DNA of 64,000 bases from NCBI RefSeq assembly GCF_001429245.1, contig NZ_LMJE01000001.1, positions 1,607,564 to 1,671,563 on the forward strand, read 5' to 3'. The stretch comes from Rhizobium sp. Root274 (GTDB taxonomy: Bacteria; Pseudomonadota; Alphaproteobacteria; Rhizobiales; Rhizobiaceae). Of the stretch, positions 56,480-64,000 are shown in pieces. The position numbers were made by a program, and so were the translations under genes. Numbering within the stretch: position 1 is the first letter of the stretch; each line of letters begins with the position of its first letter. The notes under the pieces are model-generated. The model saw nothing but the letters and a program-made list of their open reading frames with translations, searched no databases and had not been told where the DNA came from.

Positions 56480-56911
56480 TCAAAGTTTGCGGGCGTTGGC
56501 GATGGCCCAGCGCATATACTCCTTAAGCAGCTCCTTTTCGAAGCGCCGAAAGCCCGTGAAGACTGCCTCTTCCGCTTCCCCTGCCAGAGCCAGCGCCTCT
56601 TCGCGCATCGCGCGCGCCTTCTCGGTCAAAAAAATCTGCTGGGCGCGCTTGTCGCGGGGATGAACGCGCCGTTCGATCAAGCCGTCGCGCTCCATCCGAG
56701 CCAGCGTGTTGGCCATGGTGGCCTGTTCGACATCCACCCGATCGAGCAATTGCCGCTGGGTCAGCCCCTCCTCCTCCCACAATTCGATGAGAACAGGGAA
56801 CTGTCCGGGAGAGAAACCGAGCAGCGCGGCCCGGGTCTGCAGCACACGCGTCACGCTCCGGGCGAACTGCGTCGCCAGTTGCGTGGCAGATTCCGGGCGG
56901 TCATTGGCCAT
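56480..56911 (-). CDS. MarR family transcriptional regulator
   Basis: A 143-residue winged helix-turn-helix protein. The recognition region reads LTQRQLLDRVDVEQATMANTLARMERDGLIERR, followed by the wing HPRDKRAQQIFLTEKA. MarR proteins bind as dimers to nearby palindromes and often respond to phenolics or oxidants. ATG 56911 is chosen; a TTG six codons upstream is the alternative. A structured leader or sRNA with its own terminator lies upstream on the same strand. Confidence 0.88.
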   Translation of the reverse strand: MANDRPESATQLATQFARSVTRVLQTRAALLGFSPGQFPVLIELWEEEGLTQRQLLDRVDVEQATMANTLARMERDGLIERRVHPRDKRAQQIFLTEKARAMREEALALAGEAEEAVFTGFRRFEKELLKEYMRWAIANARKL

Positions 56912-56963
56912 GGCTCGACAATGTCGCAAGAGAGGTTTGGGAATATGTGTCGCTGACTGTAGC

Positions 56964-57175
56964 GCGGAAAAGCATCGCAGGCGATGCGTTCCTCTGGCTG
57001 ACCATTCATGAAATGCGGTCTTTTATTCGGAAGCCGCCGTGGCTTGAGGCGGGGACTGCCACGACGGCTCCGGAATATGGGGACAAAGGCCCGGAGAGGG
57101 GGATAAGGCCTTTGCCCGAGTCTGACGCGGCGGGGGACGAGCCTCATTCAGACTACGACGTGATCAGACGTCGAT
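56964..57175 (-). ncRNA. Structured RNA between marR and polA (alpha-r7 candidate)
   Basis: On the minus strand a promoter match (CTTGAA 57206-57211, 18 bases, CAGATC 57182-57187) is followed by hairpins at 57156-57173 (6 bp), 57119-57154 (7 bp), 57081-57117 (11 bp with one wobble) and 57029-57071 (about 13 bp), and then by GCATCGC/GCGATGC (56972-56987) with a TTTT tail, an intrinsic terminator. The three large loops carry CCCC runs. From memory the rhizobial sRNA alpha-r7 (Smr7C) lies between polA and a MarR-type gene, which matches. It could also act as a terminating leader of marR. Confidence 0.55.
56968..56987 (-). terminator. Intrinsic terminator upstream of marR
   Basis: GCATCGC (56972-56978) and GCGATGC (56981-56987) form a perfect 7-bp stem; on the minus strand TTTT follows (56968-56971). 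It would stop minus-strand transcripts about 55 bases before the marR start. Confidence 0.6.
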
Positions 57176-57356
57176 GACCAAGATCTGAGGTTCCAAATGT
57201 GGTTTTTCAAGGGAAGCCGGGATTACAAATCGGTAAGCTTTTCGTGAATGTTTCCTCTGGTCGACAAGGCCAGAGCGCAGTCTGTCCCGGTCTTTTCCGA
57301 ACGCCTCATCCAAACCGTCATGGACGTTTCTGTCGCCTCGCGTTATCCATGCGCTC

Positions 57357-60332
57357 ATGAACAAAGGCGATCATCTCTTTCTCGTCGACGGCTCGGGCTT
57401 CATCTTCCGCGCCTTCCACGCTATTCCTGCCCTCAACCGCAAGTCGGACGGCCTTCCCGTCAACGCGGTCTCGGGCTTCTGCAACATGCTGTGGAAGTTG
57501 CTGCGGGATGCTCGCAACACCGATGTCGGGGTGACGCCGACCCATCTCGCTGTCATCTTCGACTATTCGTCGACGACGTTCCGCAAGGAAATCTATCCGC
57601 TCTACAAGGCGAACCGTTCGGCGCCGCCGGAAGACCTCATTCCGCAGTTCGGCCTGATCCGCCATGCCACTCGCGCCTTCAACCTGCCCTGCATCGAGAC
57701 CGAAGGCTTCGAGGCCGACGACATCATCGCGACTTACGCCCGCCAGGCCGAAGCCGTGGGTGCGGACGTGACGATCGTGTCATCCGACAAGGACCTGATG
57801 CAGCTCGTCACCGCAAATGTGCATATGTACGACGCGATGAAGGACAAGCAGATCGGCATTCCCGACGTCATCGAGAAATGGGGCGTGCCGCCGGAAAAGA
57901 TGATCGACCTGCAGGCGATGACCGGCGATTCGACCGACAACGTTCCCGGCATCCCCGGCATCGGCCCAAAGACCGCAGCCCAGCTCCTGGAAGAATTCGG
58001 TGACCTCGAAACGCTGCTTGCCCGCGCCGGCGAGATCAAGCAGGTCAAGCGCCGCGAAAGTATTGTCGCCAATGCCGAACTGGCGCGGGTTTCGCGGCAG
58101 CTGGTGGAGTTGCGGACCGATGTGCCGCTCGAGATGAAACTTGAGGATCTTGTCCTTGAACCGCAGGACGGACCGAAGCTGATCGGCTTCCTGAAGGCGA
58201 TGGAATTCACCACGCTGACGCGTCGTGTGGCCGAGACCTGTGATTGCGATGCAGGCGCCATCGACCCAGCCGTGGTTCCGGTGGAATGGGGTGATGCAGC
58301 CCACGGACCCGATCTCGATGCGGGATCGGCCTCCGCCGATCAGCCATCGACCGGCGAAAGCACCTCCCCCACCACGAGTTCGAACGGGGCAAGCGGCAAG
58401 GCGCCTGCAGACCTCGCCCGAATCCGGGCCGAAACTCTTGCCGGAAAGCCGATCGACCGGTCCAGATATGTGACCATCCGCGATGTGGAGACACTCGAGC
58501 TCTGGCTCGCGGCGGCCCGCGAAACGGGCGTGGTCGCCTTCGACACGGAAAGCACCTCGCTCGATCCCATGCAGGCGGACCTCGTTGGCGTGTCCTTCGC
58601 GATTCAGGATAATGTCTTGTCGCCGGGCTCAACAGATATTCGCGCGGCCTATGTGCCGCTTGGTCATCGCTCCGGCGTCGGCGACCTGTTGGGCGGCGGG
58701 CATGCAGACGGACAGATCCCGATGGCTGCAGCCCTTGCGGCCATGAAGGGCGTGCTTGAAGACCCCGCCGTACTCAAGGTGGTCCAGAACCTGAAATACG
58801 ACTACCTGATCATGAAGCGCTACGGCATTGTGCTTCAGTCCTTCGACGACACGATGCTGATGTCCTATGTGCTGGATGCCGGGAAGGGCAATCATGGCAT
58901 GGACACGCTGTCGGAACGATGGCTCGGTCATAAGCCGATCGCCTTCAAAGACGTGACCGGCTCCGGCAAGTCTTCCGTCACCTTCGATCTCGTCGATATC
59001 GACCGCGCCACGGCCTATGCCGCCGAGGATGCCGATGTAACGCTGCGCCTGTGGCTGGTTCTGAAGCCCCGGCTCGCAGCCGAAGGCCTGACCCGGATCT
59101 ATGAGCGGCTGGAGCGGCCGCTTGTGCCGGTGCTGGCGAATATGGAGGAGCGCGGCATCACCGTCGACCGCCAGATCCTGTCGCGTCTGTCCGGCGAACT
59201 GGCACAAAAGGCGGCGGCGGCGGAAGACGAGGTCTATGCCCTTGCCGGCGAGCGCTTCAATATCGGCTCGCCGAAGCAGCTGGGCGATATTCTGTTTGGT
59301 CGCATGGGCCTGCCCGGCGGCTCTAAAACCAAGACCGGCCAATGGTCGACCTCTGCCCAGGTGCTCGAAGACCTGGCAGCGGAAGGGGCCCCGCTGCCGC
59401 GCAAGATCGTCGACTGGCGGCAGCTAACCAAGCTCAAGTCCACCTATACCGATGCGCTTCCGGGCTATGTGCATCCGCAGACCAAGCGGGTGCATACGGG
59501 TTATTCGCTCGCCTCGACCACCACCGGGCGGCTCTCCTCCTCCGAGCCGAACCTGCAGAACATCCCGGTGCGCACGGCAGAGGGCCGCAAGATCCGCACG
59601 GCCTTTATCTCGACGCCCGGCCATAAGTTGCTGTCGGCCGATTATAGCCAGATCGAACTGCGCGTTCTCGCCCATGTTGCCGATATCCCGCAGCTGCGTC
59701 AGGCCTTTGCGGATGGCATCGACATTCATGCCATGACGGCGTCGGAAATGTTCGGCGTACCGGTCGAGGGCATGCCGTCGGAGGTAAGGCGCCGGGCGAA
59801 AGCCATCAATTTCGGCATCATCTACGGGATATCCGCGTTTGGCCTTGCCAATCAGCTGAGCATCGAACGCTCGGAAGCGGGCGATTACATCAAGAAGTAT
59901 TTCGAGCGTTTTCCGGGCATCAAGGATTACATGGAGGCCACCAAGGCCTTCGCCCGCGAAAAGGGCTATGTGGAGACCATCTTCGGCAGGCGCGCGCATT
60001 ACCCGGAGATCAAGTCTTCCAACCCCTCGATGCGTGCCTTCAACGAGCGCGCTGCAATCAATGCGCCGATCCAGGGATCGGCGGCGGACATCATCCGCCG
60101 CGCGATGATCCAGATCGAGCCCGCTCTTGCCGCAGCGGGCCTTGCCGAGCGTTGCCGCATGCTGCTGCAGGTGCATGACGAACTGATCTTCGAAGTCGAG
60201 GACGACGCCGTCGATGCGGCCATGCCCGTGATCGTCGACGTCATGGAGAATGCCGCGATGCCAGCTGTCTCGATGCGGGTGCCGCTGAAGGTCGATGCAC
60301 GCGCTGCCAATAACTGGGACGAAGCACACTGA
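57357..60332 (+). CDS. polA: DNA polymerase I
   Basis: A 991-residue Pol I. The 5' nuclease domain (1-300) has FDYSSTTFRKEIYPLYKANR and EGFEADDIIATYA with its metal aspartates. A low-complexity Ser/Thr/Pro linker is visible at about 320-345. The 3'-5' exonuclease domain (about 370-570) keeps the DxE of AFDTESTS, so proofreading is likely active. The polymerase domain has motif A (DYSQIELRVLAH), the O helix (RRRAKAINFGIIYG) and motif C (VHDEL). It fills gaps in replication and repair. ATG 57357 lacks a strong Shine-Dalgarno sequence. Confidence 0.96.
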   Translation: MNKGDHLFLVDGSGFIFRAFHAIPALNRKSDGLPVNAVSGFCNMLWKLLRDARNTDVGVTPTHLAVIFDYSSTTFRKEIYPLYKANRSAPPEDLIPQFGLIRHATRAFNLPCIETEGFEADDIIATYARQAEAVGADVTIVSSDKDLMQLVTANVHMYDAMKDKQIGIPDVIEKWGVPPEKMIDLQAMTGDSTDNVPGIPGIGPKTAAQLLEEFGDLETLLARAGEIKQVKRRESIVANAELARVSRQLVELRTDVPLEMKLEDLVLEPQDGPKLIGFLKAMEFTTLTRRVAETCDCDAGAIDPAVVPVEWGDAAHGPDLDAGSASADQPSTGESTSPTTSSNGASGKAPADLARIRAETLAGKPIDRSRYVTIRDVETLELWLAAARETGVVAFDTESTSLDPMQADLVGVSFAIQDNVLSPGSTDIRAAYVPLGHRSGVGDLLGGGHADGQIPMAAALAAMKGVLEDPAVLKVVQNLKYDYLIMKRYGIVLQSFDDTMLMSYVLDAGKGNHGMDTLSERWLGHKPIAFKDVTGSGKSSVTFDLVDIDRATAYAAEDADVTLRLWLVLKPRLAAEGLTRIYERLERPLVPVLANMEERGITVDRQILSRLSGELAQKAAAAEDEVYALAGERFNIGSPKQLGDILFGRMGLPGGSKTKTGQWSTSAQVLEDLAAEGAPLPRKIVDWRQLTKLKSTYTDALPGYVHPQTKRVHTGYSLASTTTGRLSSSEPNLQNIPVRTAEGRKIRTAFISTPGHKLLSADYSQIELRVLAHVADIPQLRQAFADGIDIHAMTASEMFGVPVEGMPSEVRRRAKAINFGIIYGISAFGLANQLSIERSEAGDYIKKYFERFPGIKDYMEATKAFAREKGYVETIFGRRAHYPEIKSSNPSMRAFNERAAINAPIQGSAADIIRRAMIQIEPALAAAGLAERCRMLLQVHDELIFEVEDDAVDAAMPVIVDVMENAAMPAVSMRVPLKVDARAANNWDEAH

Positions 60333-60448
60333 TCATTGAGCCGTGCAGGATTTTGCGCCTACACGCACCCATCCCTTTCATGGCATCTCCCTGCACAACG
60401 CCGCCCTATTGGCGAACCGGAGATGCCCGCCCAACGGAGGAACAACCC

Positions 60449-61237
60449 TTGGCGTTCAAGACCATCAACGGCCACCTGATGCATTACGAACTGATCGGGG
60501 AAGCGAAGGCCAATAACCTGATCGTTTTTTCGAACGGCCTGGGCACGGATTTCCGTATCTGGCTGCCACTCTTTGACGAGCTCGGCGACGACGTGTCCGT
60601 CCTACTCTATGACAGCCGCGGCCACGGGCTTTCCGGTGGCGCCGACGCCCCCTTCGGCATGGATGAACTGGTGGGCGATCTCGCCGGACTGTGCGACGAG
60701 CTCGGTATTCGCAAGGCGACTTTCTGCGGCCTCTCTGTCGGAGGTCTGGTCTGTCAGGGCCTCTGGAAAGCTCGGCCGGACCTCTTCCGCAAGCTGGTTT
60801 TGTGCGACACGGCTCCGCGCATCGGCAGTGCCGCGATCTGGGGCGAGCGAATGGCCGGGATCGAAAAGGGTGGACTGGACAGTGCTGCCGACAATGCGAT
60901 GGCGCGATGGTTCACGCCCGCCTTTCACGAGGATCGTGCCGATGAGCTCGCCGGCTACCGCCTGATGATGACTCGCCAGCCGGTTGCCGGATATCTCTCG
61001 ACGTGCGCGGCCCTTCGCGACACCGATTTCTCCGATGTTCTGTCAACGATCACTGTTCCGACGCTTGTGGTGGTCGGCGACCAAGACGGTTCAACTCCAC
61101 CTGAGACGGTGCAGGCTGCGGCAGAGCTCATCCCAGGCGCCCGCTTCGAGATCATCGAAGAATGCGCCCACATTCCCTCAATCGAGCAGCCGGAAGCGCT
61201 CGCCGAACTGATCCAGCGTTTCATGCGGCAAGGTTGA
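60449..61237 (+). CDS. pcaD: 3-oxoadipate enol-lactonase-like alpha/beta hydrolase
   Basis: A 262-residue alpha/beta hydrolase close to PcaD. The nucleophile elbow GLSVGG (Ser about 108), the acid Asp in VVVGDQDGSTP, and His in CAHIPSIEQP complete the triad. PcaD converts beta-ketoadipate enol-lactone to beta-ketoadipate in aromatic breakdown. It stands alone here; no other pca gene is nearby, so a related esterase function is possible. The start is TTG 60449, chosen because GGAGG lies 8 bases upstream and the protein then begins MAFKTINGH, the family start; the longer upstream frame has no such support. Confidence 0.8.
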   Translation: MAFKTINGHLMHYELIGEAKANNLIVFSNGLGTDFRIWLPLFDELGDDVSVLLYDSRGHGLSGGADAPFGMDELVGDLAGLCDELGIRKATFCGLSVGGLVCQGLWKARPDLFRKLVLCDTAPRIGSAAIWGERMAGIEKGGLDSAADNAMARWFTPAFHEDRADELAGYRLMMTRQPVAGYLSTCAALRDTDFSDVLSTITVPTLVVVGDQDGSTPPETVQAAAELIPGARFEIIEECAHIPSIEQPEALAELIQRFMRQG

Positions 61238-61325
61238 GCGGAAACGCTGTGTCACCTGAACCCGAAGGGCCATCGGACGTCTGTCCGGTGGCGATAAATG
61301 GTCGACGTGAGAAGGGCTGAAAACG
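61238..61325. other. Gap after the enol-lactonase gene
   Basis: Short non-coding stretch downstream of the convergent enol-lactonase gene and the minus-strand sRNA terminator. CGGACGTCTGTCCG at 61274-61287 can form a small hairpin. Nothing else seen. Confidence 0.4.
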
Positions 61326-61358
61326 AAAAAGCCTGCCGCGGGAGGAGGTGCGGCAGGC
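61326..61358 (-). terminator. Intrinsic terminator of the second anti-SD sRNA
   Basis: GCCTGCCGC (61331-61339) and GCGGCAGGC (61350-61358) form a 9-bp stem; on the minus strand TTTTT follows (61326-61330). Confidence 0.85.
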
Positions 61359-61485
61359 TTTCCGAAAAGTTTGAACACCGACTGGGAGGAGGAGTGCCAG
61401 TGTTCAGTAGAACGACCTTGGGAGGAGGAGTGGTCGTTCTGCGTCGAAGCTCTGCGGGAGGAGGTGCATTGCTTCGATGACTATG
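61326..61485 (-). ncRNA. Small RNA with four anti-Shine-Dalgarno hairpins (alpha-r14/NfeR1-like)
   Basis: On the minus strand four hairpins follow one another, each with CCTCCTCCC or CTCCTCCC in the loop: 61444-61477, 61409-61440 (9 perfect pairs), 61373-61405 (interrupted) and 61331-61358 (9 perfect pairs, followed by TTTTT, the terminator). The architecture and loop motif are the same as in the three-hairpin RNA at 2.4 kb, while the stems differ in sequence. A possible promoter is TTGGAA, 16 bases, TATGTT just upstream on the minus strand. Function is expected in translational repression of several mRNAs. Confidence 0.82.
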
Positions 61486-61697
61486 AACATACGCCAAAAA
61501 CCGAGAATTCCAATCGCCAATGCTGCACTGCAGCTATGCACTGAATGCAATGCCATCTGATTATGATTTGAGCATCGGTCTTGGTCTCAAGGCTCGAACC
61601 CCTAAAGACTTCGGGATTGCGAACGCCGCCACCCCTACAATAGAGCCACTTTTCGGCCCTGAACCCGGTTTACCCTTGTCATTTGCGAAGGAAGCAC
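61486..61697. other. Intergenic region between sRNA and hydroxypyruvate isomerase-like gene
   Basis: Contains the minus-strand sRNA promoter region and the upstream region of the plus-strand gene. GCAC/TGCA-rich short inverted repeats occur near 61517-61551. No gene is supported. Confidence 0.4.
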
Positions 61698-62483
61698 GTG
61701 CCCATATTCGCCGCCAATTTATCGATGATGTTCACGGAGGTGCCGTTCCTCCACCGGTTCCAGGCAGCGGCTGATTGCGGTTTCACAGCCGTCGAGTTTT
61801 TATTTCCCTATGAGTTTCCGGCGGAGGTTATTGCCGCCAAACTTGCCGAGGCCGGGCTCACACCGGCCCTATTCAACATGCCCCCGGGCAACTGGAATGC
61901 AGGCGAGCGTGGGCTTGCCGCTTTGCCGGGTCGCGAAGCGGAATTTGCTGAAGGCTTACATCGAGCGATCGCCTATGCCCGTGTCATCGGACCGGCACGG
62001 CTGCACATGATGGCGGGCATCGCCCAGGCGCGCGATGCGGCTGCCAGCAATACCTATCGGGAGAACCTGAAGCGGGCGACCGACCTGACGGACAAGGCTG
62101 GTCTAGGCTTGGTGATTGAACCGATCAATGGCCGCGACATGCCGGGTTACTTCCTCGATGACTTCGACCGCGCAATCGCGTTTATCGCGGAGGTCGATGC
62201 CCCTCATGTGCAACTGCAATTCGACATCTACCACCGGCAGATCCTCCATGGCGACGTGATCATGGCCTTGAGGCGCCTCGCCCCGCTGATCGGTCACATC
62301 CAGACGGCTTCGGTTCCGGAGCGGCACGAGCCGATGACCGGAGAACTCGACGACCGACGCATCTTCGCCGAGATCGATGCCATCGGCTATCAAGGCTACG
62401 TGGGATGCGAGTATCGGCCGGCAGGTATCACGCAAGAAGGCCTCGGCTGGATGGCGAAGATTTCGGGTCCTACAGCCGGCTGA
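61698..62483 (+). CDS. Hydroxypyruvate isomerase-like TIM-barrel protein
   Basis: A 261-residue protein of the xylose isomerase-like TIM-barrel superfamily. PIFAANLSMMFTEVPFLHRF at the N-terminus, the GLVIEPINGRDMPGYFL metal-binding Glu segment (about 142-158) and the later QFDIYHRQI and GCEYRPAG blocks are those of hydroxypyruvate isomerases (Hyi/OtnI). It would interconvert hydroxypyruvate and tartronate semialdehyde or a related keto-acid. The GTG at 61698 is the start because AAGGAAG precedes it and families begin MPxFAANL; an upstream TTG in frame is less likely. Confidence 0.85.
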   Translation: MPIFAANLSMMFTEVPFLHRFQAAADCGFTAVEFLFPYEFPAEVIAAKLAEAGLTPALFNMPPGNWNAGERGLAALPGREAEFAEGLHRAIAYARVIGPARLHMMAGIAQARDAAASNTYRENLKRATDLTDKAGLGLVIEPINGRDMPGYFLDDFDRAIAFIAEVDAPHVQLQFDIYHRQILHGDVIMALRRLAPLIGHIQTASVPERHEPMTGELDDRRIFAEIDAIGYQGYVGCEYRPAGITQEGLGWMAKISGPTAG

Positions 62484-62537
62484 CAGGCCTCCGGTACACA
62501 GCGTCGCGATGCCGCATCCTCAACTGACCTGTTTTTC

Positions 62538-62567
62538 TGATCCGAGGCACAGGTGGTGGCGTACTCG
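62538..62567 (+). promoter_or_regulatory. Candidate RpoE/ECF promoter of the photolyase-like gene
   Basis: TGATCC (62538-62543), exactly 18 bases, TACTCG (62562-62567). The -35 half matches the remembered RpoE consensus perfectly and the spacing equals that of the two candidates at 8.3-8.4 kb. The leader before GTG 62603 would be about 30 bases. Confidence 0.55.
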
Positions 62568-62602
62568 CTGTTGTATTCTTTAACTGCCCGACGGGATGAT
62601 CC

Positions 62603-63811
62603 GTGGCTACTCCGCAACTCCGCTCAGGACCGACTTACGCTCCTCTCACCCGGGAGGCGGCATTGGCGCGGCTGCGGGAGTTCGCACCCAAGGCGGGCAC
62701 GCACTACGCCCGGCTGCGAAACCTGGATCTGGGTCCGGGCCGGCATCAGCATGTGTCAGGCCTGTCGCCTGCGCTGCGAAGGCGGCTGATCAGCGAGCAG
62801 GAAGTCGTCTCGGCCGTCGTGGACGAACAGGGACTGGACGCCGGCGAAAAGTTCATCAGCGAGGTCTTTTGGCGCACCTATTGGAAAGGGTGGCTCGAAC
62901 AACGGCCTTCGGTTTGGGCTGGCTATTTGCGGGCCGTGGATCACGAAAAGCAATGGCTCGACCACGATCGCGATCGGGCAACGCGGTTTTCTCAGGCTGT
63001 TGAGGGGCGTAGCGGCATCGACTGTTTCGACGCCTGGGCTGCCGAGTTGAATGAAACCGGTTATCTGCACAACTGGGCGCGCATGCAGTTCGCCTCCATC
63101 TGGATCTTTACGCTCGGCCTGCCGTGGGAACTGGGCGCCGCCCACATGTTCTCGCGCCTTATCGATGCAGATCCAGCCTCCAACACCCTCTCCTGGCGCT
63201 GGGTTGCGGGGCTTCACACCAAGGGCAAGGCCTATCTTGCCGACGGCGAGCGCATTCGGGCCATGACGCAGGGCCGCTTTTCACCGCAGGGGCTTGCAAG
63301 GCGAGCCCTTATCCCCGCCGACAGTATCGACAGTCCCGAAGCATCTGCACCACGCCCGGCTGTGCCTCTGCAGAAAGGGGTGTCGAGCCTGCTGCTGCTG
63401 ACTGCTGAGGATCTGTCGCTGGAAACCTTGCCGCAAATTGGCGCCTTGTCGATCGACGCGCTCGCGGTGCTCCCAGGTGACAGCGAGGCAGACGCGGTGG
63501 CGCTTGCCGACGCACTGGCGCGTGCCCGTCAGAGATGGCCAGATACACAGGTGCTCGGCCCCTTCGGTGTCTCCGATCTACGATTGGCAAGAACTGTCGG
63601 ATTCCGGCAGATCGTGACCGGCTTTGCCCCTGTCGGGCCGATTGCTGACAGGTTGTCGGCGCTCAAGGTTGACGCCGAGCGTGAAGGTTTGGCCCTCACC
63701 GAATATCAACGATCCTGGGACGTTGACGCTTGGCCATATTGCGGGAAGGGCTTCTTTCCTCTCAAGGAGAAGATCCCGATGCTGATGTCTCTCAATGGAG
63801 ACCAGAGATGA
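62603..63811 (+). CDS. Photolyase/cryptochrome-related FAD-binding protein
   Basis: A 402-residue protein. Residues about 30-220 match the FAD-binding half of photolyases: FISEVFWRTYWKGWLEQRPSVW, the YLHNWARMQFASIWIF stretch, and SNTLSWRWVAGLHTKGKAYLA. The usual N-terminal photolyase antenna domain is missing; instead a roughly 170-residue alpha/beta region follows the FAD part (SLLLLTAEDLSLETLP, then ALSIDALAVLPG). The order is therefore reversed relative to classical photolyases. Blue-light repair or sensing is likely but not proven. The GTG start and the ECF-type promoter fit induction with the RpoE-ChrR regulon. The stop overlaps the next gene (ATGA). Confidence 0.82.
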   Translation: MATPQLRSGPTYAPLTREAALARLREFAPKAGTHYARLRNLDLGPGRHQHVSGLSPALRRRLISEQEVVSAVVDEQGLDAGEKFISEVFWRTYWKGWLEQRPSVWAGYLRAVDHEKQWLDHDRDRATRFSQAVEGRSGIDCFDAWAAELNETGYLHNWARMQFASIWIFTLGLPWELGAAHMFSRLIDADPASNTLSWRWVAGLHTKGKAYLADGERIRAMTQGRFSPQGLARRALIPADSIDSPEASAPRPAVPLQKGVSSLLLLTAEDLSLETLPQIGALSIDALAVLPGDSEADAVALADALARARQRWPDTQVLGPFGVSDLRLARTVGFRQIVTGFAPVGPIADRLSALKVDAEREGLALTEYQRSWDVDAWPYCGKGFFPLKEKIPMLMSLNGDQR

Positions 63812-64000
63812 ACGAGCGCGTCACGATCTGGTTCGACAGCGGATGTCCACTGTGCCAACGCGAAATCGCGCTGATGCGAAGGCTCGATCGGCGCGGGGCT
63901 ATCCTCTTCGTCGATGCTTGCAATCCGGACACCGACTGCCCGATCGACCGGGGGCAAATCCTGTCTCGCTTTCATGCCCTCGAAGACGGCCGATTGCTTT
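63808..64000 (+). CDS. DUF393 (DCC family) protein, 3' truncated
   Basis: The first 64 residues of a thiol-disulfide oxidoreductase-like DUF393 protein, cut by the window end. The signature DSGCPLCQREIALMRR (with the CxxC pair at about 12-15) stands at the N-terminus, and the DCC-type core continues with FVDACNPDTDCP. Function unknown. The start overlaps the photolyase-like gene stop by 4 bases, so it belongs to the same operon. DUF393 genes often accompany photolyase-like and lipid oxidative-stress genes. Confidence 0.88.
   Translation, partial: MNERVTIWFDSGCPLCQREIALMRRLDRRGAILFVDACNPDTDCPIDRGQILSRFHALEDGRLL

Noticed and set aside
56761-56780. CCTCCTCCTCCC motif that looks like another anti-SD loop
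   Set aside because: It lies inside the MarR coding region (encoding a Glu-rich turn on the minus strand), has no flanking complementary stems and no terminator.
61331-61477. Four repeated GGGAGGAGG words at roughly regular spacing, CRISPR-like at first sight
   Set aside because: The repeated word is only 9 bases, always inside a hairpin loop, and spacers are their own stems; this is an sRNA, not a CRISPR array.
61252-61497. Minus-strand frame of 81 codons with repeated Pro-Pro-Pro
   Set aside because: The Pro runs are just the CCTCCTCCC loops of the sRNA read as codons.

Overview
The window reads as chromosomal DNA of an alphaproteobacterium of the family Rhizobiaceae (Rhizobium/Allorhizobium/Agrobacterium relatives). 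The evidence is GC-rich coding DNA with dense, often overlapping operons, a dnaK-dnaJ / PBP1A / YbaK / M20 peptidase / MarR / polA gene order that I recall from rhizobia, a glpR-glpD-glpSTPQUV-glpK glycerol locus, a sorbitol/mannitol smo-mtlK operon, a cyanuric acid/biuret operon close to that of Rhizobium leguminosarum, and small RNAs with anti-Shine-Dalgarno loops of the rhizobial alpha-r14/NfeR1 type. I see no insertion sequence, CRISPR array, rRNA or tRNA gene. One gene is cut by each window edge.

Layout. 1-4.9 kb: end of a nicotinamide phosphoribosyltransferase gene, small unknown proteins, an RNase D-like exonuclease, a three-hairpin sRNA, a phosphomannomutase and an SDR. 4.9-10.2 kb: a membrane-lipid operon (FAD oxidoreductase, DUF1365, cyclopropane-fatty-acid-synthase-like methyltransferase) divergent from an ECF sigma factor, its ChrR-type zinc/cupin anti-sigma factor and a DUF2177 membrane protein. 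This resembles the singlet-oxygen response of Rhodobacter. 10.2-12.9 kb: a ligase-associated exonuclease and ATP-dependent DNA ligase. 12.9-22.9 kb (minus strand): the glycerol regulon from glpR to glpK. 22.9-26.2 kb (minus): a BtuCDF-like ABC transporter behind a cobalamin riboswitch. 26.3-28.2 kb: type II NADH dehydrogenase, then a small hydrophilic protein and a small RNA, both behind general-stress (EcfG-type) promoter matches. 28.2-38.2 kb: polyol regulator, ABC transporter, sorbitol and mannitol dehydrogenases, HAD phosphatase and FGGY kinase. 38.3-47.8 kb: a GntR regulator divergent from a sigma-54-type promoter and a nine-gene operon for uptake and hydrolysis of cyanuric acid/biuret-like nitrogen compounds. 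48-60.3 kb: dnaK-hyp-dnaJ, PBP1A, YbaK, dipeptidase, MarR and polA, with two candidate RNAs between them. 60.3-64 kb: enol-lactonase, a second, four-hairpin anti-SD sRNA on the minus strand, a hydroxypyruvate isomerase-like protein, a photolyase-related FAD protein and a truncated DUF393 gene.

How it fits together. Regulation is unusually legible. Three promoters share [TC]GATC[CT]-N18-TA (ECF sigma gene, lipid operon, photolyase-like gene), which links the two ends of the window into one likely photo-oxidative regulon. GGAAC-N16-NGTT promoters mark general stress, CTTG(C/A)(A)-type promoters mark heat shock, TGGCAC-N5-TTGCA marks nitrogen control, and AAACGAAA repeats (GlpR) and ATGAGCA-N7-TGCTCAT (polyol regulator) mark catabolic control. 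All product names come from reading the translated sequence and remembered family features; no database search was possible.
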